Part shown: piece after piece, positions 19,283 through 28,657 of the stretch
How positions within the stretch are numbered: position 1 is the stretch's first letter
How the letters are laid out: the number at the start of each line of letters is the position of its first letter
Source: Crossiella equi
GTDB lineage: Bacteria; Actinomycetota; Actinomycetes; Mycobacteriales; Pseudonocardiaceae
Length of the DNA stretch: 64,000 nt
Reading direction: 5' to 3'
Assembly: GCF_017876755.1 (NCBI RefSeq)
Contig: NZ_JAGIOO010000001.1
Location: 8,789,786-8,853,785 of the forward strand
Translations under genes and position numbers: made by a program
Notes under the pieces: model-generated
The model's database searches: none
What the model saw: only the letters and a program-made list of their open reading frames with translations
Told to the model about the DNA's origin: nothing

Positions 19283-22030
19283 CTAGCCCCCGGCCACGGC
19301 CGCCCGGGGCACGGGCACCTCCCGCAACCACCGCCGCAGCCGCGACCGGGTGGCCGCCTCCCCGTCCGGATCGTCCAGCACGGCGTAGTACCCGAGCGCC
19401 TGCAACAAGTCCCCCCGGGCCTGCCCGCGCCGCCCGGCCCGCAGGTGGACCTCCCCGAGCTCACTGAGCACCCGCGCCTGCCCGGCCCGGTCCCCGAGCA
19501 CCCCGTACCCGGCCAGCGCGTCGGCCAGGTGCGCACCAGCGGTGACCAGATCCCCGCCCGCCGCGTGCAGCACGCCCAGCTCCGCCAGCACGTGCGACTG
19601 CCCGAGCCGGTTGTCCAGTCCCCGGTACCGGCAGAGCGCGCTGGTCAGCGAGTCGTGTGCCCCCGCGAGATCACCCAACCGGTGCTGGAGGGCACCCAGG
19701 TGGTGGAAGACGTGCGCCAGCCCGAGCCCGCTGTCCAGCCGCCGGTACCGCCGCCGCGCCCCCGCCAGTGCCCCCAGCGCCCGCCGGTACTGGCCCAGCC
19801 GCGCCCAGGTGATCCCGAGCTCGGTCAGTGCCCCGGCCTCCCCGGAGGTGTTGCCCAGCAGCCGGAACCGGGTCCGGGCCTCGGCCAGGTCGCGCACCGA
19901 GCCGGGCCGGTCCCCGGTGAGCCTGCGCAGCACGCCCAGGTTCAGCAGCGCCGCCGCGCGCCCGGCCGGGTCGGCGCCGGACCGGGCCGCCTGGTGCAGG
20001 CTGATCGCGGTGTGCCAGTGCCCCCGGCTGCGCAGGTACGGGTGCAGCGCCGTGGCCAGCGAGGTGACCAGGCCCGGGTGGCCCTGCGCGCAGGGCAGCG
20101 TCACGCACGCGGTGAGGTTGCCGTGTTCGCGGTCCAGCCAGGCCAGCGCGCCCGACTCGGTGGCCACCACGGGGTCCGGCTCGAAGCGGCACGGCGGTTC
20201 CGGCAGCGGGTTCGGCGCGTCGGCCAGCACCCGCGCGCTGATCCGGGCCGTGGTGTGCAGGTAGTACTCCAGCAGCCTGCGCAGCGCGGGCCCGGTGTGG
20301 TCGGCCAGGCTGTGCGCGTAGTCCTTGAGCAGGTCGTGCAGCACGTACCGGCCCGGCGCGGCCTCGGTGAGCAGGTGGTCGCCGTACAGCCGCTCCAGGC
20401 CGCGCCGCGTCCGCGCCACCGGCAGGTCGGCCAGCGCGGCGCTCGCGTGCACGTCGATCTCCCCACCCGGGTGCAGGCCCAGGTGCCGGAACAGCGCCCG
20501 GCAGGTGTCGGGCAGCCCCAGGTAGGACAGCGCGAACGTGGTGGACAGCGTGAGGTCCTCGGCGTGCACCTCGGCCAGCCGTGTGCGCGAGGAGGCCAGC
20601 AGCTCCACCAGGTAGCGCGTGGTCCAGCGCGGGTGGTGCCGCAACCGCCCGGCCAGCAACGTGATCGCCAGCGGCAGGTGCCCGCACAGCGCGACCAGCT
20701 CGGCCACCGCCACCGGGTCGTCCCGCCGCCCGGCCAGCCGCAGGAACAGCGACCCCGCCTCGTCCGCCGACAGCGGGTCCACCTCCAGCGTGTGCGGCCC
20801 GGCCAGCGCGGACAGCCTGCGGCGGCTGGTCACCATCACCAGGCTGGCCCCCGGACCGGGCAGCAGCGGACGCACCTGGTCGTGCCCGGTGGCATCGTCC
20901 AGGACGAGCAGCAGCGCGCGGTCGCGGGTCTGCTCGCGCCACAGGGCCGAGCGCGCGGGCACGCCCTCGGGCAGCCGGTCGGCGGGCACCCCCACCGCGC
21001 GCAACAGCTCCGCCAGCGCGTCGGCCGGGTCGGTGGGTGGGGTGTCCGGGTGGAAGGCGTTGAGTCGCAGGAACAACTGCCCGTCCGGGAACCGCGGTGC
21101 GAGCCGGTGCGCGGCGTGCACGGCCAGGGTGGTCTTGCCGACCCCGGGCATGCCGTCCAGCGCGAACAGCCCGGTGGCCCCGTCCAGCACCGCCAGCTCC
21201 CGCGACCGCCCGGTGAACGCGGGGGTGTCGGCGGGCAGCTGGTTGCGCGCCGGGGCCGACCGCGGGCGCAGCCCGGGATCCCCGGCCAGGATGCGCTGGT
21301 GCAGCTCGCGCAGCCCCGGCCCGGGGTCGATGCCCAGCGAGCGCACCAGCGCCGCGCGCGTGTCCTGGTACCGGCTCAGCGCCTCGGCCTGCCGCCCGGC
21401 GCGGTAGAGCGCGAGCATCAGCAGCTCGCTGAGCCGCTCCCGCAACGGGTGCGCGTCCGCGAGCTCGGTCAGCTGGCCCAGCACCGCGTGGTGCTCCCCG
21501 CGTGCCAGCTTCAACGTCACCCACAGCTCCTGCGCGGACAGCCGCGCCTCCAGCAGCCGCGTGCGCTGCGCTCGCACGTACGGGCTGTCCAGCCCGGCGA
21601 AGGGCTCCCCGCGCCAGCGCCGCAACGCCGACTCCACGGTCAGCAGCGCGGCGCCCGCGTCCCCGTCGCGGTGAAGTTCTTGTGCCGCCCGGAGTTCCCG
21701 GCCGAAGGCGAGCGCGTCGACTTGATCGGCCGTACCGCGCAACACGTACCCCGCATCGGTGCGGGCAAGAATGCCGTCCCGCGGGCCACAGCCGAGTGCC
21801 CGCCGCAGCCGGGAGATGTTGGTCTGCACGGTGTTGCGCACGCCCAGCGGTGGCGTCTCGCCCCACACCGCGTCGATCAGCGCGGCCACCGGCACCGGCC
21901 GGTCCAGCTCCAGCAGCAGCACCGCGAGCACGCACTGCTGCCTGCTGAAGCCGAGGTCCACCACGGTGTCCCCGCGCCAGGCGGTGACCGGGCCGAGTAC
22001 CCCGAAGCGCAGCACGTCGTTGGGAGACAC
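19283..22030 (-). CDS. AfsR/SARP-family regulator with NB-ARC and TPR domains
   Basis: About 915 residues. Order: OmpR-like winged-helix DNA-binding domain (RFGVLGPVTAW; RNTVQTNISRLRRALG), bacterial transcriptional activation domain (about 100-250), NB-ARC ATPase with Walker A GMPGVGKTTLAV and Walker B-like LLLVLDDAT, then TPRs to the end. AfsR-type proteins bind direct repeats near -35 boxes and are commonly activated by phosphorylation. It is divergent from the lanthipeptide precursor across about 160 bases and is the prime candidate for its activator. The start is uncertain: GTG at 22030 or 22015, or an upstream in-frame codon at 22069; none has a good RBS, so leaderless translation is possible. 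Confidence 0.8.
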   Translation of the reverse strand: MSPNDVLRFGVLGPVTAWRGDTVVDLGFSRQQCVLAVLLLELDRPVPVAALIDAVWGETPPLGVRNTVQTNISRLRRALGCGPRDGILARTDAGYVLRGTADQVDALAFGRELRAAQELHRDGDAGAALLTVESALRRWRGEPFAGLDSPYVRAQRTRLLEARLSAQELWVTLKLARGEHHAVLGQLTELADAHPLRERLSELLMLALYRAGRQAEALSRYQDTRAALVRSLGIDPGPGLRELHQRILAGDPGLRPRSAPARNQLPADTPAFTGRSRELAVLDGATGLFALDGMPGVGKTTLAVHAAHRLAPRFPDGQLFLRLNAFHPDTPPTDPADALAELLRAVGVPADRLPEGVPARSALWREQTRDRALLLVLDDATGHDQVRPLLPGPGASLVMVTSRRRLSALAGPHTLEVDPLSADEAGSLFLRLAGRRDDPVAVAELVALCGHLPLAITLLAGRLRHHPRWTTRYLVELLASSRTRLAEVHAEDLTLSTTFALSYLGLPDTCRALFRHLGLHPGGEIDVHASAALADLPVARTRRGLERLYGDHLLTEAAPGRYVLHDLLKDYAHSLADHTGPALRRLLEYYLHTTARISARVLADAPNPLPEPPCRFEPDPVVATESGALAWLDREHGNLTACVTLPCAQGHPGLVTSLATALHPYLRSRGHWHTAISLHQAARSGADPAGRAAALLNLGVLRRLTGDRPGSVRDLAEARTRFRLLGNTSGEAGALTELGITWARLGQYRRALGALAGARRRYRRLDSGLGLAHVFHHLGALQHRLGDLAGAHDSLTSALCRYRGLDNRLGQSHVLAELGVLHAAGGDLVTAGAHLADALAGYGVLGDRAGQARVLSELGEVHLRAGRRGQARGDLLQALGYYAVLDDPDGEAATRSRLRRWLREVPVPRAAVAGG

Positions 22031-22187
22031 GCAAAGCACGCTAACCGGGCACACCCCGTGCGTCAGCACCAGCAGAACGAACCTTCGAACCGGCCTGCCA
22101 GCGCTGTGACAGCGCCGTGTACGCGGGCCGTCCTACGTTCGGCACAGCCCCGGGCAACCGCCTGGGCCGTACCGAAAGGAGCGTCCC
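22031..22187. promoter_or_regulatory. Divergent promoter region of AfsR-like gene and lanthipeptide operon
   Basis: It holds a perfect 7-1-7 palindrome, GCGCTGTGACAGCGC, at 22102-22116 and a CGAACC direct repeat at about 22077-22092. A TACGTT -10-like hexamer lies at 22135-22140, about 50 bases before the precursor start. The repeats could serve the AfsR-like protein or the cluster's response regulator. RBS GAAAGGAG (22174-22181) precedes the precursor GTG. Confidence 0.4.
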
Positions 22188-22367
22188 GTGGACGCCTTCG
22201 ACCTGGACGCCAAGGTCAGCACCCCGGCTGGCGAGCACGGCGCCGCGCAGCCGCTGTCGATCACCAGCGTGATCACCCGCCTGGCCTGCACCCGCACCCC
22301 GCTCTGCTCGCGGGCGACCTGCCAGTGCACCCTCGGCGTCTGCACCTCGGGCTGCCCGCGCCGCTGA
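22188..22367 (+). CDS. lanA: Class I lanthipeptide precursor peptide (59 aa)
   Basis: This gene is too short for standard ORF calling. GTG 22188 follows RBS GAAAGGAG. Residues 4-7 are FDLD, the counterpart of the FNLD leader box that LanB and LanC bind in nisin and epidermin precursors. The presumed leader ends before ITS at residue 25, giving a core of about 35 residues with six Cys (34, 40, 45, 47, 52, 56) and ten Ser/Thr. The core starts ITSVITRLAC, has TPLC like nisin ring B (TPGC), ATCQC like nisin ATCHC of the interlocked D/E rings, and ends in a basic PRR. LanC and LanB genes follow directly. Cleavage site and ring pattern are inferred. Confidence 0.9.
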   Translation: MDAFDLDAKVSTPAGEHGAAQPLSITSVITRLACTRTPLCSRATCQCTLGVCTSGCPRR

Positions 22368-22382
22368 CCCGGGATGGACAAC

Positions 22383-22417
22383 GGGTGCTGCCGTGTGTGG
22401 AAGACACGGCAGCACCC
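22383..22417 (+). terminator. Attenuator-like hairpin between lanA and lanC
   Basis: A perfect 14-bp stem (22383-22396 GGGTGCTGCCGTGT with 22404-22417) and a 7-base loop begins 16 bases after the precursor stop. In lantibiotic operons a partial terminator here keeps precursor mRNA in excess over the biosynthetic genes. Confidence 0.75.
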
Positions 22418-22454
22418 ACATCCCAGGATACCGCCAACCAGGAGAGGGGCAGCT

Positions 22455-23813
22455 GTGCTCACCGCGGACACCACCACCAGCTGGCACGGGCCGGTGCCCA
22501 CCACCCTCGCGGGCCGGGCCCGTGAGCTCGCCCGCGAGATCGCCCGGCGCAGCGAGGACTCCGCACGCGTCGTGGAGCACGTGCTGACCGCCACCGAGCA
22601 GGCCACCCACCCGATGGGCTGGTACCACCCGGGTTTCGCGCACGGGCACGCCGGGATCGCGCTGCTGCACGCGCACGCCGCCGAGGCCGCCCTCGACGAG
22701 GCCACGCGCGACCGCTCCCGCGAGCTGGCCTTCGCGTTCATCCGCGAGGCCGTGCAGGGCACGCAGGTCGAACCGCTGGAGTCGCCGGGCGTGTTCTCCG
22801 GCACCAGCGGGCTGGCGCTGTGCCTGGCCGAGTGCGTCGCGGTCGAACCCCGGTTCGCCCCGAGCCTGGACCGGCTGCACGACAAGCTGGCCGGGCAGGT
22901 CGCGGATCTGCCGCTGCCCCAGGTGGAACGCGGCGTCGCCGACTCCGACTACGACATGATCACCGGTGCGGCGGGCACGCTGTCGTACCTGGGCGCGGTG
23001 GGGCGACCGGGTGCGCGGTTGACCGCGGCGGTCCACCGGCTGGTGGACTACCTCATCTGGTTGGGTGAACCTCCGCGCGACCTGACCCTGACCCGGCGCT
23101 GGCTGATCATGCCCGAGCAGTGCGCCCCGCTGGGCCGCGACGCCCGCGACTACCCCGGCGGCTACCTCAACCTCGGTATGGCGCACGGCATCCCGGGGGC
23201 GCTGGCCGCGCTGGCCTCGGCCTGGCTGGCCGGGCACCGCCGCCCCGGGCACGAACGGGCGATGCGCCTCATGACCGAGTGGGTGCTCCAGGTCCGCCGC
23301 GAGGACGGGTACGGATCCGTCTGGCCGAGCGATGTGCCGGTGGCCCGGACGGGGGAGGAGGTGCGGCCGGGCGAGCCGCGGGACCAGGTGGCCTGGTGCT
23401 ACGGCACGGCCGGGGTCGCGGTGGCCCTCCTTACCGTGGCCGACGCGCTCGCGGACCCCGGCCTTCGTCGGGTGGCGATCGAAAGCTTCGAGGCCGTACT
23501 TCGTCGTACTCTTGACAACCCGTTCCTCTCGCCCACCTTCTGCCACGGCACCGCCGGGGTGCTCGCGATGTGCCTGGAGTTCGCGCACCGCACCGACAGC
23601 GCCCTGGCCCGCGAGCACGTGCCGGTCCTGCTGCACGGTCTGCTCGACCTCGCCGACCCCGGCAGCCCGCTGGTCTACCGCGACCAGGAGGAGCCGGGGG
23701 TCTTCGTCGACAGCCCCTCGGTGCTCTCCGGTTCGGCGGGAGTGGCGTTGACCCTGCTCGCCGCCACCTCCGCCCAGCGGCCGTCCTGGTTCCGCGCGTT
23801 CCTCACGAGGTGA
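22455..23813 (+). CDS. lanC: Class I lanthipeptide cyclase LanC
   Basis: 452 residues, slightly longer than NisC. It adds Cys thiols to dehydrated Ser/Thr to form lanthionine rings. Zinc ligands are visible: C315 in WCYGTAGV, and C363-H364 in FCHGTAGV. NLGMAHGIPGAL is the conserved active-site His loop. The alpha-toroid repeats HPGFAHGHAGIALL and DMITGAAGTLSYLG match the family. GTG 22455 has GGAGAGG seven bases upstream. Four bases separate it from lanB. Confidence 0.92.
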   Translation: MLTADTTTSWHGPVPTTLAGRARELAREIARRSEDSARVVEHVLTATEQATHPMGWYHPGFAHGHAGIALLHAHAAEAALDEATRDRSRELAFAFIREAVQGTQVEPLESPGVFSGTSGLALCLAECVAVEPRFAPSLDRLHDKLAGQVADLPLPQVERGVADSDYDMITGAAGTLSYLGAVGRPGARLTAAVHRLVDYLIWLGEPPRDLTLTRRWLIMPEQCAPLGRDARDYPGGYLNLGMAHGIPGALAALASAWLAGHRRPGHERAMRLMTEWVLQVRREDGYGSVWPSDVPVARTGEEVRPGEPRDQVAWCYGTAGVAVALLTVADALADPGLRRVAIESFEAVLRRTLDNPFLSPTFCHGTAGVLAMCLEFAHRTDSALAREHVPVLLHGLLDLADPGSPLVYRDQEEPGVFVDSPSVLSGSAGVALTLLAATSAQRPSWFRAFLTR

Positions 23814-23817
23814 GACC

Positions 23818-26800
23818 ATGACCGCCCGCTACGCGCCCGCCGACTTCTTCCTGCTGCGCGCCCCAGCGCTGCCCGCCTCGACGTTCCTGGACGTGCTGGC
23901 CGGGGACCGGGCGGAGAGCCTGGCCCGCCTGCGCGCCCTCGCCGACCGCCCGGAGGTGCGCCGCGCCCTGTACGTGGCCAGTCCCGACCTGGTGGACGCG
24001 CTGGCGCGCGAGCCTGATCCCACGGCCAAGCGCGGCAGGCGGGTGTACTCCAGGCTGCTGCGCTACCTCACCCGGATGGCGACCCGGCCCACGCCGTTCG
24101 GGTGCTTCTCCGGCGTCGCGCTCGGTGACCTCGGCCCGTCGACCACGGCCTCGCTCGGCACCCCGGTGTTGGCGCGCAACCGGGTCCGCACTGACATGGG
24201 CTGGCTGCTCGGGGTGGTCAAGGCCCTGGAGGAGGACGAGCAGCTGCGTCCGCAGCTGCTCGTCGTGGTCAACGCCAGCGCCCACCGCAGCGGCGACCGG
24301 CTCGTGCTGCCCTACGCCGACGTGCACGGGCGCAAGGACAACCGCTCGGTGCGCGTGCGGGCCACCGCCGCGGTGGACGCGCTGCTGCGCCTGGCCACCA
24401 CACCGGTGCCGTACGGGCGCCTGGTCGCCGAGCTGGCCGCCGAGTTCCCCGGGGTGCCCCAGGAGCGCGTGGCCGGGCTGGTGGGGGAGCTGTGGGACCT
24501 GCACTTCCTGATCAGCGACCTGCGCCCGCCGCAGTCCAGCCCGTTCCCCGAACAACACGTGCTCAAGCGCTTGGCCGCGATCCAGGCCCCGGCCACCGAG
24601 GCGCTGCGCGAGGTCATCACCCTGACCCACCGCGCGGCCACCGGCGGCGTGGCCGAGCTGGCCGCGCTCACCGAGGCCCAGCGCGCGCTCTCGCCCGAAC
24701 ACCGGGAAGGCACCTACCAGCTGGACTCGGCCCTGGACCTGCGCGGAGGCACCCTGCACCACGAGGTCGGCGAAGCGGTCGCGGAGGCCGTGGACTGCCT
24801 GATGCGCCTGTCCGCCGCGGTGCCCGGGCACAACCAGCACCTGGCCGAGTACCGCGAGGCCTTCACCGAACGCTACGGCCTGCACGCCCTGGTCCCGGTG
24901 CTGGAGCTGCTCAGCCCGGACACCGGCCTGGACGCCCCGGCTGGCTACACCGAACCGCCGCGCACGACACCGTTGCCGCACAACGAACCCAGGCCCGACA
25001 CCAGTGTGCCGGACAAGGTGCTCACCGAGTTCGCCACCCAGGCCTGGTGGTCGGGCGCGCACTCGGTGGAGCTGACCGACGCCTGGCTGGACCGCCTCGC
25101 CCCACCCACCCCGCCCGGCGGCTTGTTCCCCGTGCTGGACGCGTTCGTGCAGCTCCAGTGCCCGGACGGGACCGTCGACAGTGGACGGTGGACGGCCGTC
25201 CTGCGCGAGCTGGGCCTGGCCTACGGCGGCCGGACCGCGGGCCGGTTCTTCGACCTGCTCGGCGAGGACGCCCAGCACCGCCTGCGCGCCCACGCCCGTG
25301 CCGAGGAGGCCTTGCAGCCCGAGGCGGTCTTCGCCGAGCTGTGCTTCCTGCCCACCGCCGGGCGGGCGGCCAACGTCGCGTTCCGGCCGCTGCTGCGCGA
25401 GCACGAGCTGGTGGTCAACGGCACGCCCACCGCGGCCAGCCTGATCGTCCTGGAGGACCTGTGCGCCGGGGTCGCCGAGGACCGGTTCTTCCTGTGGTCG
25501 CGCTCGCTGCGCCGCGAGGTCGTGGTCACCCAGACACACATGCTCAGCCCGCACCTGGCGCCCAACGCCGCCCGGTTCGTGCTGGAGGTCGGCCACCACG
25601 GCCACCACGTGCCCAGCGGGTTCCGGTGGGGACCGTTGGAGGGCCAGCCGTTCCTGCCGCGTGTGACCCGGGGCCGGGTGGTGCTGCGGCCCGCCGAGTG
25701 GACGCTGCGCGCCGAGGAGGACCTGACCGCCTGGCGGGCGCGGTGGCGCGTGCCCCGCTACGTCTACCTGGCCGAGGACGACAACCGGCTGCTGCTGGAC
25801 CTCGACCGTCCGCTGTGCCTGGACGAGCTGGCCACCGAGCTGGCGCGCACCGGATCCGTGGTGCTGCACGAGATGCTGCCCGCCTTCGACGAGCAGTGGC
25901 TGCGCGACGAGTCGGGGCAGAGCTACCTCGAGGACGTCGTGGTGCCGCTGGTCGCGCGTTCGGCCGCCGACACCGCGCGCAGCCCCGTGCGGCTGTCCGC
26001 GTCGTTGCCGGACAACACGATCGAGCGGCACCTGCCCGGTGGGGAGTGGGCCTTCCTCAAGGTGTACTGCCCGTTCGGCCGTCACGACGACATCCTCACC
26101 GGGCCGCTGCCCGCGGTGGTCGAGGCGCTGCGGCCGGTCACCGACCGCTGGTTCTACCTGCGCTACGCCGATCCGCAGCCGCACCTGCGCCTGCGGTTCC
26201 GGGCGGTGCCCGGGGCGGAAGCGGCCGTGCTGGCACACCTGCTGGCCTGGGGGCGGGAGCTCGTCGGGCAGGGGCTGGCCTTCGACACCGCGGTCGCCAG
26301 CTACGTGCCGGAGAACGCCCGGTACGGCGGGCCGCGCACGTTCGACCTGGTCGAGCAGGTGTTCTCGGCCAACAGCGACGCCACGCTCGGGCTGCTCCAG
26401 CTGACCGGGATCCGGCCGGAGTTCCTGGCCATCGCGTCTGTCGACACGATGTACCGCCAATGGGGGTTGTCACCACGCGAACGGATGGACCTGCTGCCGC
26501 CCGGTGACGACGTCGAGGCCGCCCGCAAGGAGTTCCAGCTCGCCCGCGAGTACCTCGGTGAGCTGCTCGTGCCCTGGGACGCCCGCCCACACGCCGAAGG
26601 CCGCGCCCACCACTCGATGGTGCAAGACGTGTTGCTGGGCCAGGAAAACGCCGTCCAGGCCGCCTCGGCGGCGGTTTGTCAGGCGGAGGCCGCGGGTGCA
26701 CTGTGGGGGTCCACGGCGAGCGTGCTCGGCAGCCTGGCCCACATGCAGGTCAACCGCCTGCTCCCGGTGGACCTCCGGCGCGAGTCCCAGTGCTACGCGC

Positions 26801-26850
26801 TGTGGCGGCACATCCTGCGCGCGGTCGGTGGCCGCCCGAGTGGTCGGTGA
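23818..26850 (+). CDS. lanB: Full-length lanthipeptide dehydratase LanB
   Basis: 1010 residues, the full-length two-domain type. The N-terminal glutamylation domain (about 1-690) starts FFLLRAPALPASTFLDVL and contains TRMATRPTPFGCFSGVALG. It transfers glutamate from glutamyl-tRNA to Ser/Thr of the precursor. The C-terminal elimination domain (SpaB_C type, about 735-1005: WAFLKVYCPFGRHDDILTG, DRWFYLRYADPQPHLRLRFR) removes glutamate to give Dha/Dhb. The two domains in one chain distinguish it from split LanBs of thiopeptide clusters. It overlaps no neighbour and lies in one operon with lanC. Confidence 0.93.
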   Translation: MTARYAPADFFLLRAPALPASTFLDVLAGDRAESLARLRALADRPEVRRALYVASPDLVDALAREPDPTAKRGRRVYSRLLRYLTRMATRPTPFGCFSGVALGDLGPSTTASLGTPVLARNRVRTDMGWLLGVVKALEEDEQLRPQLLVVVNASAHRSGDRLVLPYADVHGRKDNRSVRVRATAAVDALLRLATTPVPYGRLVAELAAEFPGVPQERVAGLVGELWDLHFLISDLRPPQSSPFPEQHVLKRLAAIQAPATEALREVITLTHRAATGGVAELAALTEAQRALSPEHREGTYQLDSALDLRGGTLHHEVGEAVAEAVDCLMRLSAAVPGHNQHLAEYREAFTERYGLHALVPVLELLSPDTGLDAPAGYTEPPRTTPLPHNEPRPDTSVPDKVLTEFATQAWWSGAHSVELTDAWLDRLAPPTPPGGLFPVLDAFVQLQCPDGTVDSGRWTAVLRELGLAYGGRTAGRFFDLLGEDAQHRLRAHARAEEALQPEAVFAELCFLPTAGRAANVAFRPLLREHELVVNGTPTAASLIVLEDLCAGVAEDRFFLWSRSLRREVVVTQTHMLSPHLAPNAARFVLEVGHHGHHVPSGFRWGPLEGQPFLPRVTRGRVVLRPAEWTLRAEEDLTAWRARWRVPRYVYLAEDDNRLLLDLDRPLCLDELATELARTGSVVLHEMLPAFDEQWLRDESGQSYLEDVVVPLVARSAADTARSPVRLSASLPDNTIERHLPGGEWAFLKVYCPFGRHDDILTGPLPAVVEALRPVTDRWFYLRYADPQPHLRLRFRAVPGAEAAVLAHLLAWGRELVGQGLAFDTAVASYVPENARYGGPRTFDLVEQVFSANSDATLGLLQLTGIRPEFLAIASVDTMYRQWGLSPRERMDLLPPGDDVEAARKEFQLAREYLGELLVPWDARPHAEGRAHHSMVQDVLLGQENAVQAASAAVCQAEAAGALWGSTASVLGSLAHMQVNRLLPVDLRRESQCYALWRHILRAVGGRPSGR

Positions 26851-26860
26851 GGAGAGGAAC

Positions 26861-28657
26861 ATGGCAGGCAAGAACGACTGGCTGCGCATCGCGAAGCTGT
26901 TGTGGGACCTGAGCCCGCTGCGGGTGTGCGCGCTCATCGTGGTCACCGTCGGGGTGTCCGTGGTGCCCGCGGTGCAGCTCCAGCTCACCGCCAGCGCGGT
27001 GCAGGCCGTGGGCGACGCGGTCGCCTCCGGGGACGCCTCGGCGATGGCCGGGCCCGTCATGACGATCGGGCTGCTCATCCTCGCGGTGTCGGTGGCGGCG
27101 CACCTGTGCGCGGTGGGCAGCCAGTACCTCGACTCGGTGCTGCGCCTGCACCTGTCCACCGCCGTGGGGGAGCAGGTCATGCGCAAGGGCACCCGCATGG
27201 ACCTCCAGGACTACGAGGACGCCGACAGCTACGACAAGCTCCAGCGCGCCTTCCAGGAGAGCAACGGCTCGCACATCCACCAGCTGTTCACCGACACGCT
27301 CTCCTTCGCCCGCGAGCTGATCACCATCGTGTCCGTGTCCGCGGTGCTGTTCTCCTGGAACGCCTGGATCGCGGTGCTCATCCTGGCCGCACCGGTCCCG
27401 TCCGCGCTGGCGCAGATGTGGTACGGCAAGAAGATGTACGAGATCGAGTACGGCCGGGCCGCCGACCGGCGCCGCCTGCTGTACCTGCAGTACCTCACCA
27501 CCACCGACCACTCGTTCAAGGAAGTCCGGCTGTTCGGGCTGGGCGAGCACTTCATCGGCCAGTACCAGCGGCAGGTGCGGGCCTTCCTCAAGGTCGACCG
27601 CTCGCTGACCCGCCGCCAGTCGGTGGCCTTCGCGCTGCTCGGCATGATCAGCGTGGTGATGGCCGGGGCCGCGCTGGTGTACGCGCTCTTCGCCACCCTG
27701 GACACCGGGCGGATCGGCGAGCTGGCCGGGTACCTGCAAGCCATCGGCGTGGTGCAGACCGCCGGGCACGGGCTGCTGGTCGGGCTGGCCATGCTGTTCC
27801 AGAACAAGCTGTTCGTCAGCAACCTGTTCGAGCTGCTGGACCTGCCCGAGCGGCAGATCCGCAGCGGCAGCAGGCCTTTCCCGGCCGAGCTGCGGACCGG
27901 GATCGAGTTCCGCGACGTCAGCTTCACCTACCCCGGCACCGCCGAACCCGTGCTGGACCGCCTCAGCTTCCAGTTACCCGCCGGGCGGTGCGTGGCCCTG
28001 GTCGGGCAGAACGGGGCGGGCAAGACCACCTTGGTCAAACTGCTGACCCGGCTGTACGAGCCCAGCTCCGGGGAGATCCTCGTCGACGGCGTGCCGATCC
28101 AGGAGTACGACCTGGACCAGCTGCGGCAGCACCTCGGCGTGATCTTCCAGGACTACATCAAGTACGAGATGACCGTGCGGGACAACATCGGGTTCGGCGC
28201 GGTCGAGGCGAGGGAGGACACCGCGCGGATCCACGCCGCGGCCGAGGCCAGCGGTGCGGCCTCCGTCGTGGCCGGGTTGGGCGGCGGGTACGAGACCATG
28301 CTCGGGCGGCACTTCGCCGACGGCAGCCAGCTCTCCGGCGGGCAGTGGCAGAAGGTCGCGCTGGCCCGGGCGTTCATGCGGTCCGCGCCGGTGGTGGTGC
28401 TGGACGAGCCGACCGCCTCCATCGACGCCGAGGCGGAGACGGAGATCTTCAACCGGTTCCGCGACATCTCCTCGGGCACCACGAGCCTGCTGGTGGCGCA
28501 CCGGTTCTCGACCGTGCGGATGGCCGACCACATCGTGGTCATCGACTCCGGGCGGCTGGTCGAGCAGGGCACGCACGCGGAGCTGCTGCGGCTGGGCGGG
28601 CACTACTCGTACCTGTTCAACCTCCAGGCCGCCGGGTACCAGCCGGAGCCCGCGTGA
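26861..28657 (+). CDS. lanT: Lanthipeptide ABC exporter (LanT-like, no peptidase domain)
   Basis: 598 residues. Six membrane segments (about 20-320) are fused to an ATPase: Walker A GQNGAGKTT, signature LSGGQWQKVALARAF, Walker B VVVLDEPTASID and the H-loop VAHRFSTV. There is no N-terminal C39 peptidase, so it exports but does not cleave the leader. It works as a homodimer in the membrane. [11 protein letters not shown] sits directly before ATG 26861, eleven bases after lanB, and its stop overlaps the next start (GTGA). No separate LanFEG immunity transporter is in the cluster. Confidence 0.88.
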   Translation: MAGKNDWLRIAKLLWDLSPLRVCALIVVTVGVSVVPAVQLQLTASAVQAVGDAVASGDASAMAGPVMTIGLLILAVSVAAHLCAVGSQYLDSVLRLHLSTAVGEQVMRKGTRMDLQDYEDADSYDKLQRAFQESNGSHIHQLFTDTLSFARELITIVSVSAVLFSWNAWIAVLILAAPVPSALAQMWYGKKMYEIEYGRAADRRRLLYLQYLTTTDHSFKEVRLFGLGEHFIGQYQRQVRAFLKVDRSLTRRQSVAFALLGMISVVMAGAALVYALFATLDTGRIGELAGYLQAIGVVQTAGHGLLVGLAMLFQNKLFVSNLFELLDLPERQIRSGSRPFPAELRTGIEFRDVSFTYPGTAEPVLDRLSFQLPAGRCVALVGQNGAGKTTLVKLLTRLYEPSSGEILVDGVPIQEYDLDQLRQHLGVIFQDYIKYEMTVRDNIGFGAVEAREDTARIHAAAEASGAASVVAGLGGGYETMLGRHFADGSQLSGGQWQKVALARAFMRSAPVVVLDEPTASIDAEAETEIFNRFRDISSGTTSLLVAHRFSTVRMADHIVVIDSGRLVEQGTHAELLRLGGHYSYLFNLQAAGYQPEPA

